Positions 25,300 through 33,264 of a stretch of DNA of 43,190 nucleotides are shown in pieces. The notes below the pieces were generated by a model, which worked only from the letters and a program-made list of their open reading frames with translations, was not told the origin of the DNA and did no database searches. The stretch's first letter is position 1, and each line of letters starts with the position of its first letter. Position numbers and translations under genes: made by a program. Origin of the DNA: Aeropyrum sp. (GTDB lineage Archaea; Thermoproteota; Thermoprotei_A; Sulfolobales; Acidilobaceae); contig WANT01000035.1 of assembly GCA_015521685.1 (NCBI GenBank), positions 1-43,190 of the forward strand, written 5' to 3'.

Positions 25300-26169
25300 C
25301 TATAACCTCTTTCTACCCCTCTTTTTTGCAGAAATTAGGGCCTGGAGAATCTCGAGCTTTGTCACTACGCCCCTAACCCTCCCCTCATCGAGCACAGGCA
25401 ATACACCTACACCTTCTTTGAACATGATTTCAGCGGCTCTTGCTAGATCTTCCTCGGGGTCTATAGTGATGGGATTGGGAGTCATAATATCCTCTACTAG
25501 TGGTACCATGTATACCCTAGCCGATCCTATTCTCTCTTTATATACTAGAGGTTTCTTCAGCTTGACATACTTCACTCCCCCTCTGTATGTTATTGGTGTT
25601 GATACGAAAGCAAGGTCTCTCTTGGTGACGACTCCGGCTAGCTTGTCTCCATCAAAGACTAGGACCTTGCCTGTCGCATCCACCTCTATAAGCTTAAAAA
25701 TATAAAATATACTATGGTCTAGCCTCGCCCTAGCAAAGGATTCTCTCATAACATCTTTGACTAAAAACACGCCAGGCAGCCTCTCATAGTAGTACTTTGC
25801 TAGATCTGTCCTCGTGATAAGCCCCCTTAGAACTCCGTCTGGCGATACTACAGGTAGCCCACCTATATTATACTTTAGCATTAAGGCTGCCGCTGTCTTC
25901 ACACTCTTACTGCTCTCGACAGTTACAACATCCCTACTCATCACCTCTCCAACGTATATCGAGTTAGCGGGTCTGTTGGGGAACTTTTTGACTAGGGCAT
26001 CGGCGACGTCTGTTATAGTCAGCATGCCAATAACTCTCTGGTTACCACCTATAACAGGGAGCCTGCTAATATCGTGGCTCAACATTAGCCTTCTAGCGTG
26101 ACCGAGAGTATCCTCGGGAGTAACTGTATACACTTCCCTAGTCATATAAGAGACTATCCTAGCACTCAT
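25300..26169 (-). CDS. Four-CBS-domain protein (third of a tandem trio)
   Basis: The 289-residue protein consists of two Bateman pairs and little else. Repeated units read DTLGHARRLMLSHDISRLPVI, KSVKTAAALMLKYNIGGLPVV, a degenerate third unit around ARLDHSIFYIFKLIEV, and EDLARAAEIMFKEGVGVLPVL. CBS pairs bind adenine nucleotides or SAM and switch partner proteins. It begins 6 bases after the second CBS gene and ends with a basic KKRGRKRL tail. No enzymatic domain is attached. Confidence 0.88.
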   Translation of the reverse strand: MSARIVSYMTREVYTVTPEDTLGHARRLMLSHDISRLPVIGGNQRVIGMLTITDVADALVKKFPNRPANSIYVGEVMSRDVVTVESSKSVKTAAALMLKYNIGGLPVVSPDGVLRGLITRTDLAKYYYERLPGVFLVKDVMRESFARARLDHSIFYIFKLIEVDATGKVLVFDGDKLAGVVTKRDLAFVSTPITYRGGVKYVKLKKPLVYKERIGSARVYMVPLVEDIMTPNPITIDPEEDLARAAEIMFKEGVGVLPVLDEGRVRGVVTKLEILQALISAKKRGRKRL

Positions 26170-26175
26170 ACACCA

Positions 26176-27198
26176 TCACTCCCCCACCGCTGCAGCTACA
26201 AGAATGTCCCTCTCAGTTATGATTCCCCTAGCCTCACCACCTTCAACAACAATAAGACTATCAACACCCATCTCCAGCATCCTTTTGGCTGCATCTGCAA
26301 CGCTTGACTTAGGGCTTATGGTGTGAACCTCTGGAGACATCACCATGTAGACCGGGGTAGCGAGGACCTCGCTCAACTTTCCCTCTGTTGCAGCCTTGAA
26401 TGCCTCGTGGCTGCCGAAATAAGATACTAGGTCTTTAGCCGTAATGATACCCTTGAGATCCCCTGTCTTAGCCGATATGACTGGGAGCCTTCTGAATCCG
26501 TGGGCTACCATGAGCTTCATAGCATCTATTATAGGCGACTCCATATCCACCGCTACTATCGTTGAAGTCATGTGGTCCTCGACCTTCTTGTCGAAGGGAG
26601 TATCGGCGAGCCTCGACACAACATCCCTCTCAGTGATCACACCATATATTGATCCGTCCTCGTAAACAACCGGAAGGAATCCAACCCCCTCCCCAACCAT
26701 TATAGAAAGAACGCCCTCCAACGATTCATCTAGCGTCACGACTATAGGGCTTCTATTCATGATAGTCGAAACAACCTCCCTCCTCAGAGCACTATAAATG
26801 CTGTCCTTGTGCCGCGAAACCACAATCTGATAGTAGTCTCCTCCTCCTAGATAGTTAATCAGATCTGTCGCTAGTACGACGCCCTCGACTATACCGCCAC
26901 GCACCACAACGAGGCCTCTGACACGGCTCTTGTAAATCTTTTCTGTAGCCTCAATTATAGGTGTAGACTTGTGAATAGTAATAGCTGGTCTCGAGGCAAT
27001 AGACCTAGCATCACCTCCCGCCTTGCGAACCCTCTGACTCCAGTTCGGCGTACCGTCAGCCCTAAGCCACCTAATGCCCTCCGGCCGAGACCTCACTATA
27101 GGTCTTGAGGCAGGCTTATAACCACCCTTATTTAGGGGGAATCTGACTCTAGGGCTACCGCCCGAACTACCCCCTCCTCTACCCCTCCCCCTAACCAA
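26176..27198 (-). CDS. Four-CBS-domain protein with basic Gly/Arg-rich N-terminus
   Basis: The 340-residue protein has an N-terminal extension of about 70 residues rich in Gly, Arg and Ser (MVRGRGRGGGSSGGSPRVRF start, then RSRPEGIRWLRADGTPNWSQR), followed by four CBS units: TPIIEATEKIYKSRVRGLVVV, ESLEGVLSIMVGEGVGFLPVV, SPIIDAMKLMVAHGFRRLPVI and SSVADAAKRMLEMGVDSLIVV. The basic tail could bind RNA, DNA or the ribosome, an unusual addition for a CBS protein. It is the middle gene of the trio. Confidence 0.88.
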   Translation of the reverse strand: MVRGRGRGGGSSGGSPRVRFPLNKGGYKPASRPIVRSRPEGIRWLRADGTPNWSQRVRKAGGDARSIASRPAITIHKSTPIIEATEKIYKSRVRGLVVVRGGIVEGVVLATDLINYLGGGDYYQIVVSRHKDSIYSALRREVVSTIMNRSPIVVTLDESLEGVLSIMVGEGVGFLPVVYEDGSIYGVITERDVVSRLADTPFDKKVEDHMTSTIVAVDMESPIIDAMKLMVAHGFRRLPVISAKTGDLKGIITAKDLVSYFGSHEAFKAATEGKLSEVLATPVYMVMSPEVHTISPKSSVADAAKRMLEMGVDSLIVVEGGEARGIITERDILVAAAVGE

Positions 27199-27225
27199 AC
27201 TGACTCAACCCTCCAGAGGTAGATT

Positions 27226-28059
27226 CTAGTGGATCTCGAGCTTAAAGTAGGGCTTGAGGAGGTCCTCCCTATCTACAATCCCCATCAAGACCCTCTCTGC
27301 CCGGCTCGATACAACTGGTATTCTACCGTAACCCCTATACAGCATTAGTTCTGCGGCCCGCTCGGCAGTATCTTCTGGGGTCAAGTATTCAACTGACCTG
27401 TTCATGGCACTAGAAACCTTAACCCTCCTTGGAGGCGATCCTTCGCTTTCGAGCTCTATCCTTGTATATCCTCTCTTGATCAGATCATACTGGGTAACAA
27501 TTCCCCTTAAGACACCCTTACTGTCGGTTACAGGCACACCAGCGTATCTCTTCTCGACCATAATCTCCCATACTCTAGTGAGGCTTTCCCCCTCCAGAAC
27601 GTATTCAACATCCCTAGTCATAATATCACTAATCCTAATCCCTCTATAGGCCCCGGTTCTCACCAGAATATTTATTGGTATCTCCAGGCCTAGAATGCCG
27701 AGTAGAGTCATACTGTTATCCACAACAGGTGCATACCACTCGTCATACTTCAACATAAGTCTAACGGCATGGCTTAATTTGGTAGATAATGTAAAGAATA
27801 CTCTAGGATCCTCCATAATATCCCTCGCCGTGGCGTTTGACTTAGAGCTTGTGAACCTGAGAATGCTGGACCTGTATATAACCCCTAGTAAAGTCCCCTC
27901 TATACCCACGACAACGACAACTCTCGCACCACTATCCCTCATTATTCTTCTCACTTCTCCAATACTTGCATCTAGCTCTACCGAAATTGGTTTCAGGAGG
28001 TTGACATCTGTCAGGGGAAGCTCCATCGAGTCCCTTAGCAATTGTCCCAGGACTAGCAC
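27226..28059 (-). CDS. Four-CBS-domain protein (first of a tandem trio)
   Basis: The 277-residue protein contains four CBS units: ASIGEVRRIMRDSGARVVVVV, TKLSHAVRLMLKYDEWYAPVV, ESLTRVWEIMVEKRYAGVPVT and DTAERAAELMLYRGYGRIPVV. There are no membrane segments and no catalytic domain. It is the first gene of the minus-strand trio and lies 27 bases upstream of the second. Upstream the sequence is AT-rich (ATTTTTAATTGTCAATATAAG region), consistent with the operon promoter. Confidence 0.88.
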   Translation of the reverse strand: MLVLGQLLRDSMELPLTDVNLLKPISVELDASIGEVRRIMRDSGARVVVVVGIEGTLLGVIYRSSILRFTSSKSNATARDIMEDPRVFFTLSTKLSHAVRLMLKYDEWYAPVVDNSMTLLGILGLEIPINILVRTGAYRGIRISDIMTRDVEYVLEGESLTRVWEIMVEKRYAGVPVTDSKGVLRGIVTQYDLIKRGYTRIELESEGSPPRRVKVSSAMNRSVEYLTPEDTAERAAELMLYRGYGRIPVVSSRAERVLMGIVDREDLLKPYFKLEIH

Positions 28060-28120
28060 CCCCCACTATTTTTAATTGTCAATATAAGAATAAAAATCAG
28101 ACAATCAAACCATTATATTA

Positions 28121-29038
28121 CTACTTCCACTCCCACCCCCTTATGTCGACAACCTCACCCCTGAAATACACTGCCGGAGGCCCTTCAACAACTCTCCCCA
28201 CAATCTCGCACGCAACCCCATTCACCCTACACCAATCTATAATACATTCAGCCTCCCTCTCCCAACCAACAGCTATGAGGTTGTAGTCTTCCCAACTATA
28301 GAGGAACTCGCTATACTCTACTCCAGCAGAACTAGCCAAATCGAGGGCCTCATAATTCACCAAAATCCTGTCTAGTTTAACAGTAACACGACTAGCCTCT
28401 GCAACATTCCATATCGTAGCAGCCAAACCATCACTGTTATCACTAGCTGCAGCTAAACCACAGCTTGATATGGCGGCTCCCGCAGATACTGGAGGGCGCG
28501 GCCTTCGAGTCTCCTCCAACAATCTTCCCGACAACGCATCTAAGCTTATCTTCCCCTCAAGAACCAGTCTCGCAGCCAACCCCACACCAACATGCCCGAT
28601 TTGAACAACATACATTCCAGGCCTCGCTCCCACCCTGCCCACAGGGCGAGCTGTTTCACCTAGGACAAATACGTCGATCCAACCCTCTTCAGAGTAGTTG
28701 AAGTCCGACTTAGACACTCTAACTCCAAGCCACTCAGCAGCATCGCCAACACCCCGAGCCACTTCAATCCCATCCTCTAAACTACTCAAACCAACACTAT
28801 ATGACAAGGCAATAGGCCTACCTCCCGCCGCAGCTATGTCTGACGCTGCAGCTACTACAGCCTTCCACCCCCAATCCTTCATAGACATCCACGGGAGTTT
28901 GCTACGTGGTAGTGAATAGCCGTCCATCGATCCCACTAGGCCCTCGGTTATCGAACAGGCGTCGAATTGGAGACATTGTGAGGAGCGCGACTCCCTGGCG
29001 AGCCTCTTCAAGTAATCTGACCACTCTGCAAAACCCAT
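28121..29038 (-). CDS. ThiL / AIR-synthase-like (PurM-fold) protein
   Basis: The 305-residue protein has the PurM-superfamily pattern: an N-terminal ATP-site half (SMKDWGWKAVVAAASDIAAAGGRPIALSYSVGL) and a C-terminal half (VSAGAAISSCGLAAASDNSDGLAATIWNVAEAS), as in thiamine-monophosphate kinase. The GGD motif of true ThiL is replaced here by VRVSKSDFNYSE, so the reaction may differ. Candidates are thiamine-phosphate kinase or a related ATP-dependent enzyme of the AIR synthase family. It is a single gene between the CBS trio and cobA. Confidence 0.7.
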   Translation of the reverse strand: MGFAEWSDYLKRLARESRSSQCLQFDACSITEGLVGSMDGYSLPRSKLPWMSMKDWGWKAVVAAASDIAAAGGRPIALSYSVGLSSLEDGIEVARGVGDAAEWLGVRVSKSDFNYSEEGWIDVFVLGETARPVGRVGARPGMYVVQIGHVGVGLAARLVLEGKISLDALSGRLLEETRRPRPPVSAGAAISSCGLAAASDNSDGLAATIWNVAEASRVTVKLDRILVNYEALDLASSAGVEYSEFLYSWEDYNLIAVGWEREAECIIDWCRVNGVACEIVGRVVEGPPAVYFRGEVVDIRGWEWK

Positions 29039-29197
29039 CGCTACACCAACCCCATAGGGAAGCGGGGGGTCGGCTTACATGTTAATCTATACCAGAGTTC
29101 ACCCGATCACGTTCATCATTAAAAATCGTGTCCAACCTTCAGAGCTTGCACCCCTCCCCATCCCCCCAACACTCCCAAATCTGGATTTGATTTGGGT

Positions 29198-29953
29198 CTA
29201 CGACTCGGGATAAAGCCTGTCCCTTAACTTAACAACATCGCCGACAATAATGACAGAAGGATTCTTTACTTCACCCTTCATACCTAGCTCCTTCAAACCA
29301 CTCAAAGTCGTTATAATTGTCGATGCATTAGGGGTGGAAACATTTGTGGCAATTGCGACGGGAGTATCGGGTGGTAGGACTTTCAAAAGCCTTTCTGCTA
29401 TCTCTCCAGAAGTTGACGCGCCCATCAACACAACGAGTGTGTCAACACTTCTGGCGATCTCTTCAATCTTCACCCTCCGCTCGGGAGCTTTATCCCCGGC
29501 CTCTCTACCAGGCACGACCGCGAAGGTCGAGGATACCCCCCTGCTGGTTAGTGGTATAGCGTGTAGAGCTGCTGCCGCCACGTAACTGGGCACACCTGGG
29601 ATAACACTGCACCTTACACCCTTAGACTTGAGGTACATACACTCTTCCTCCCCGCGTCCGAAAGTGAAGGGATCGCCCCCCTTTAGTCTGACCACAAATA
29701 ACCCTCTGCAGGCTAGCTTCTCGAGTAGCCTGTTGATCTCCTCCTGGGGCATGCCCTCCCCCGGACGCTTACCCACATAAACTTTTAGGGAGGTAGGCTT
29801 CGCTTCCTTTAGAAGCTCCCTCGGTATGAGCCTATCGTACAAGACCGCGTCCGCATTTCTTAGAGCCTTAAGACCCTTCACAGTTATTAGCTCAGGGTCT
29901 CCCGGCCCGGCGCCTACTATTAAAACTCTTCCCTGGCACCTGGTGTTGTCCAT
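29198..29953 (-). CDS. cobA: Uroporphyrinogen-III C-methyltransferase (SUMT)
   Basis: About 251 residues, standard for a single-domain SUMT. Signatures are VLIVGAGPGDPELITVKGLKAL, VLYDRL, GDPFTFGRGEEE, IPGVPSYVAAAALHAIPLTSRG and LVVLMGAST. It makes precorrin-2 from uroporphyrinogen III with two SAM, the branch point for siroheme, cobalamin and the archaeal siroheme-dependent heme route. The ATG at 29953 follows AGGTGG at 6 bases; a GTG at 29962 is the longer alternative. It is 25 bases downstream of the Cld/HemQ-like gene, so the two form an operon. Confidence 0.93.
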   Translation of the reverse strand: MDNTRCQGRVLIVGAGPGDPELITVKGLKALRNADAVLYDRLIPRELLKEAKPTSLKVYVGKRPGEGMPQEEINRLLEKLACRGLFVVRLKGGDPFTFGRGEEECMYLKSKGVRCSVIPGVPSYVAAAALHAIPLTSRGVSSTFAVVPGREAGDKAPERRVKIEEIARSVDTLVVLMGASTSGEIAERLLKVLPPDTPVAIATNVSTPNASTIITTLSGLKELGMKGEVKNPSVIIVGDVVKLRDRLYPES

Positions 29954-29978
29954 AAGAGCCACCTTAGGATTCTCGCGT

Positions 29979-30704
29979 CTAAACTCTCAACCCCAGGACC
30001 ACCGGCTCCTCTAGGACTACCCATCTCCTAGCCTCTGCCTCCCTCAAGGCCTCTACGGTTTCAATCCAGTGAGCAACATCATCGACCTCGTATATCACTA
30101 GGAATTCGTAGTGTGCTATGCCGAAGGCGTAAGTCGTTATCGAGTTCACAGGCTTCGAACGCGTCGCCTCTACCGCAATCCTTATGTGCTCACCCATAAT
30201 CCTTCTCCTTTTCTCCAAAGGCTCTAGATACCAAGTGGGATCCTTCTTCATCGGGTAAGCCACGAGAAATTTGTAGCTACTCTCCTTTAGCGATTCTAAC
30301 ACCTCTCGTGGAGACCGGCTCTTAGCGTAGGGAGACTCCTTATACAGCGAAGGCCACCAGAACTCCTCCTTTAGACACTCAATTCTGGAAAGCTCCAATC
30401 TAAGGCGCGCAAGGTGCTCTACCTTTCTGGAGGCTGAGAGTAGAGATAGATGGCCAGGTCCTGATATGTTGACATAGGGAAGGGCCACATCAGCCGTAGC
30501 TGACTCTGCAGCCCCTTCCAGCCATATTCGCCACGATGCGGCCGATCTCCACCCCGAAGGGCAATTACGCCCACGGACCAAGCTATATCCAGCAACCGTT
30601 ATGTAGAGACTATCGTCAGCCAAAGAGGCCACCATGAAAAGTCCTATAAACTCTGGATTGGAATATCTAGATCTACTTACACACAATTCCAAAGCATATA
30701 CCAA
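29979..30704 (-). CDS. Chlorite dismutase / HemQ-family heme protein
   Basis: The 241-residue protein has the C-terminal half of the Cld/coproheme decarboxylase family: VAYPMKKDPTWYLEPLEKRRRIMGEHIRIA (about 148-177), then TTYAFGIAHYEFLVIYEVDD and LREAEARRWVVLEEPVVLG. Tyr150 sits where coproheme decarboxylases have their catalytic tyrosine, and His173 is conserved. The N-terminal half is more divergent. Known members decarboxylate coproheme or break down chlorite. Upstream of cobA it points to tetrapyrrole metabolism. The start appears to be TTG 30704; no clear ribosome-binding site is present. Confidence 0.72.
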   Translation of the reverse strand: MVYALELCVSRSRYSNPEFIGLFMVASLADDSLYITVAGYSLVRGRNCPSGWRSAASWRIWLEGAAESATADVALPYVNISGPGHLSLLSASRKVEHLARLRLELSRIECLKEEFWWPSLYKESPYAKSRSPREVLESLKESSYKFLVAYPMKKDPTWYLEPLEKRRRIMGEHIRIAVEATRSKPVNSITTYAFGIAHYEFLVIYEVDDVAHWIETVEALREAEARRWVVLEEPVVLGLRV

Positions 30705-30723
30705 GATACAATCGAGCAGTTAG

Positions 30724-30802
30724 GGCGGCTCGCAAGGTCCGTGAATACGTCACAGCCCTACCCAAATAGGGCTCCCACTACCCAGCGGAGCTCACAGCCG
30801 CC
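30724..30802 (-). promoter_or_regulatory. Structured 5' leader of the cld-cobA operon (candidate regulatory RNA)
   Basis: On the minus strand a closing helix GGCGGCT (30802-30796) pairs with AGCCGCC (30730-30724), 7 perfect bp. It encloses a 22-nt single-stranded stretch, a hairpin AGCCCTA-TTTGGG-TAGGGCT (30773-30754, 7 bp), an adjoining hairpin GTGA-CGTAT-TCAC (30753-30741) and a 10-nt stretch. The element begins a few bases after the predicted transcription start and ends 19 bases before the TTG start. A riboswitch-like or protein-bound leader is possible. It is not a tRNA, as no T-loop is present. Confidence 0.45.
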
Positions 30803-30830
30803 ATCTTCCCCGATTTTGCCTTCCGGGGTG

Positions 30831-30838
30831 TTAATAAG
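30831..30838 (-). promoter_or_regulatory. TATA-like box for the cld-cobA operon
   Basis: TTATTAA on the minus strand, centred about 26 bases upstream of 30807, would start the transcript just ahead of the structured leader. Inferred from composition and spacing. Confidence 0.4.
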
Positions 30839-30929
30839 CTCGTAAGAATTGGACACCCGGAAAAAGGAGGTTGTAGCTTCGCGGGAGAGGATATGGGAAA
30901 CGTTGTACTGTGGGCCTAACTCTGTTATC

Positions 30930-31355
30930 TTACTGGATCTCCTCTATAGCCTCCAGCTTTCTCCCGTGAATTCTCTCTATCACTGGAATAATCCCTGGAT
31001 TCTTGATCTTTGCAATCTCGTCCTCTGGGACATACTGAGGTAAGGAGTACCTCGTGTGGGTTAGCTCTGCAATAACGTTCTTTGCCTTCAAACTGCTGAG
31101 AATTTTCCTAAGCCTGTCCTCACCGACTATACCAGAGAATATCTTCTTTAAGTCGCGCCAGGAGAGAGGTTGTTTAGCCTCGTCGAGAGCGATGAGAACG
31201 AGTCGAACTACGTCATCGTCGACTAATGCCGTATACACACTAATCTCGGCGTCCTCAATCACCACCTTCATTTTCTCGAACTCGCTGAGAACTTTCGATC
31301 TTACCTTGTTCACAACCTCTTCTCCCGCCTCGTACCTCTTAACTAGCTGGCTCAT
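30930..31355 (-). CDS. Hypothetical protein with predicted winged-helix domain
   Basis: About 141 residues. A helical N-terminus (SQLVKRYEAGEEVVNKVRSKVLSEFEKMKVVIED) leads into a likely winged-helix domain (VRLVLIALDEAKQPLSWRDLKKIFSGIVGEDRLRKILSSLKAKNVIAELTHTRYSL). A short C-terminal tail (HGRKLEAIEEIQ) follows. This looks like a DNA-binding or complex-assembly protein; no named family is recognised. ATG 31355 is preceded by GGTGG at 5 bases; a GTG at 31367 is the longer option. ATATATC just upstream may be its TATA box. Confidence 0.6.
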   Translation of the reverse strand: MSQLVKRYEAGEEVVNKVRSKVLSEFEKMKVVIEDAEISVYTALVDDDVVRLVLIALDEAKQPLSWRDLKKIFSGIVGEDRLRKILSSLKAKNVIAELTHTRYSLPQYVPEDEIAKIKNPGIIPVIERIHGRKLEAIEEIQ

Positions 31356-31470
31356 GCCTGCCACCACACTAGATATATGGCCCCTACTTCTATATTAATA
31401 TGGTATAATTGTTGAACGTGGGAGAATAGTGGCATCGGTATATGTACAATAAAAATATAGGTTGCTACCA

Positions 31471-31746
31471 CTAGCCATGGCTTACAGCCTCCTCAATAAC
31501 TGCTCCGCCACTCTCCCCAACCTCCACTTCAGGACTCTCGCTGTCAACTAAGTAGTCCAGAATCTCAGCTATGTCCTCGGCTATAACCCTTCTGGCCGCG
31601 CTTAGAACTACATAATCAATGAGATCATCCTCTTCATCGCCAAGCTCGGATAGCTTCTCGTCTATAACAAAAGCTTGCCTCACAAGCCTCCTAAGATCCT
31701 CCAGCAGCATCAGCCTTACACTCCCCTCTATCTCTTTGACTAGCAC
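31471..31746 (-). CDS. Small acidic hypothetical protein
   Basis: The 91-residue protein is acidic and helical (VRLMLLEDLRRLVRQAFVIDEKLSEL, then an EDDLID turn and VVLSAARRVIAEDIAEILDYLVDS). It has no Cys or recognised motif. The start is GTG 31746. It lies about 115 bases upstream of the winged-helix gene on the same strand, and the two may be co-transcribed. An inverted repeat AAGCAT...ATGCTT lies in its upstream region near 31847-31875. Confidence 0.5.
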   Translation of the reverse strand: MLVKEIEGSVRLMLLEDLRRLVRQAFVIDEKLSELGDEEDDLIDYVVLSAARRVIAEDIAEILDYLVDSESPEVEVGESGGAVIEEAVSHG

Positions 31747-31911
31747 AGCCAGATCTAACCACCACTAAAGAAATTATACTCAATTAAGATTGTGGGGCAG
31801 GAGGGTGAGTATTAATCAGGTATATTACAATAGAGTACCCGGGGGAAGCATGATCTAATAGCGGCTATAATGCTTGCCCTAGTAGTGGACAGAGTGGCTA
31901 AGCACTCCTCT

Positions 31912-32439
31912 TTAACTGGGTTCCAGCCTGGTCTCTACAACATCTCCCTTCAATACTATCCTGGCCCTACTTCTCCTAGCCGTTAGTATCCCCATGGTAA
32001 ATGGGAATGTTATTATGTTCAGGCTTACATCACCCTCAGCAGTTACAATCAGTCTTGTTGCTTTCACCCTAGTACCCTTGGGTAGCTTAACTGTGACAAA
32101 CTCCGAGTCTATCTCAAATTTTAGCGAAAGCACCTCTCCCTCTAGAGTTATGACCCCACTAGATTCTTCAATCTTGCTGATCTTCTCCCCAAACGTGTCA
32201 ACCTCGTATTTTGAGCCTACAGAATATATTTTCACTAGATCCTCATTAACGTACTCAACCTCGGGGTGCTTAGCGAAGTATGCTCTTACCCTCACAGAGC
32301 CAGACTCTATCTCGGCCTCCAGCCTACTCGATCCTATTAACAGCGAGTGGCTGGCCTCATACTTCCTACCAGACACGGTAACCCTGGAATTATCAATATC
32401 GACCTTCACCTGCTGCTCGTTCTTCAGCAGCACTCTCAT
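31912..32439 (-). CDS. Beta-rich hypothetical protein
   Basis: The 175-residue protein is made of alternating hydrophobic and charged strands (VKVDIDNSRVTVSGRKYEA, LEAEIESGSVRVRAYF, EVLSLKFEIDSEFVTVKLPKG, ARIVLKGDVVETRLE) with few helices. It has no signal peptide or cysteine. This composition suggests a beta-sandwich or barrel of unknown function. ATG start at 32439. It runs divergently from the small helical gene at 32599. Confidence 0.55.
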   Translation of the reverse strand: MRVLLKNEQQVKVDIDNSRVTVSGRKYEASHSLLIGSSRLEAEIESGSVRVRAYFAKHPEVEYVNEDLVKIYSVGSKYEVDTFGEKISKIEESSGVITLEGEVLSLKFEIDSEFVTVKLPKGTRVKATRLIVTAEGDVSLNIITFPFTMGILTARRSRARIVLKGDVVETRLEPS

Positions 32440-32598
32440 CGCCTCTTTCGGCCCGAAATAATTCTTAGTGCTACCGGATTGATAACCATTTCTATGATAC
32501 AGATGTATTCAACACAGGCTGGAGGGATACGATTATAACAGCTATTCCGTCTGAAGGATTAACCGTAAAACCCTGCGGTTGTAACTATCTTATCTTAC

Positions 32599-32907
32599 TT
32601 GGAGATGAGAGCAGCATTGTCAGAGGACCTGCCAGAAGATGTTCTCGAGGATCTCAAGGAAGCCGCTAGAGAGGTTGAGAAGGAGATTGAAAGAAGGTCG
32701 AGAAGGCTAGTTAAGAAGAAGTACCCGACTAACAGGGATATTGCGGAAACAATTAAAAGTCTAAGCAACCTCGCTAAGGCAGATCCAGTATCCTTCCCAG
32801 GGATGGTAAGAGAGGCCCTTGAAAATCAAGGCTTCTACACCGCACTGGTTACTGATGAAAGAATATGGAGGATCTACGAGGAGATGGCTAGGAGGGGCGA
32901 GATCTAG
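32599..32907 (+). CDS. Small helical hypothetical protein
   Basis: The 102-residue protein is highly charged and helical, with a likely coiled coil (LPEDVLEDLKEAAREVEKEIERRSRRLVKKK) and a conserved-looking middle (YPTNRDIAETIKSLSNLAKADPVSFPGMVREALE). It starts at TTG 32599 or ATG 32605. Its stop is one base before the GTG of the zinc-finger gene, so the two are almost certainly one operon. No function can be assigned. Confidence 0.6.
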   Translation: MEMRAALSEDLPEDVLEDLKEAAREVEKEIERRSRRLVKKKYPTNRDIAETIKSLSNLAKADPVSFPGMVREALENQGFYTALVTDERIWRIYEEMARRGEI

Positions 32908-32908
32908 A

Positions 32909-33226
32909 GTGACTGTCTCATGCTACTTTTGCGCAGACGACTCGAGGAGTTCGTGCAGCATCTGCAGCAGGCCTATATGTAGCACTCACTCAACAAATGG
33001 AGTCTGTATAGCGTGCCACGACGCTATATGCAGGTTTTGCGGCGAACAGCTTTCTGTGAGCTACTGCCTCTACTGCGGGCGCCTCGGCTGTATTGACTGC
33101 CTCATCCAGATAGACCCCTCCAGAAGAGTCTGTAGAGAGTGTCTAGCAAGCATGGATCAGCGCGGACCCTCAGATACTAGTCTGCAAGCAATGGCCAGAA
33201 TTGCTCTTAGAGTGGTTAAGATTTAG
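32909..33226 (+). CDS. Multi-zinc-finger protein (B-box/RING-like cysteine pattern)
   Basis: The 106-residue protein from GTG 32909 is full of paired cysteines: CYFC, CSICSRPICSTH, CIACHDAICRFC, CLYCGRLGCIDC, CREC. This gives at least three or four zinc sites in a cross-brace-like series, resembling eukaryotic B-box or RING fingers and archaeal multi-zinc-ribbon adaptors. It ends in a short amphipathic helix (LQAMARIALRVVKI). The start is one base after the stop of the helical gene. Protein-protein binding is the likeliest role. Confidence 0.65.
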   Translation: MTVSCYFCADDSRSSCSICSRPICSTHSTNGVCIACHDAICRFCGEQLSVSYCLYCGRLGCIDCLIQIDPSRRVCRECLASMDQRGPSDTSLQAMARIALRVVKI

Positions 33227-33264
33227 GGTTTGGACATGTATGAGTTGGTGGGTCCATAAGCTCG

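Noticed and set aside
29075-29125. ATGATGA on the minus strand upstream of the ThiL-like gene
   Set aside because: A C-box-like heptamer is present, but no D', C' or D boxes follow at workable spacing.
30724-30802. tRNA reading of the folded leader (7-bp closing helix and inner arms)
   Set aside because: There is no T-loop (TTCRA), no D-arm consensus and no 5-bp T stem before the 3' strand of the closing helix.
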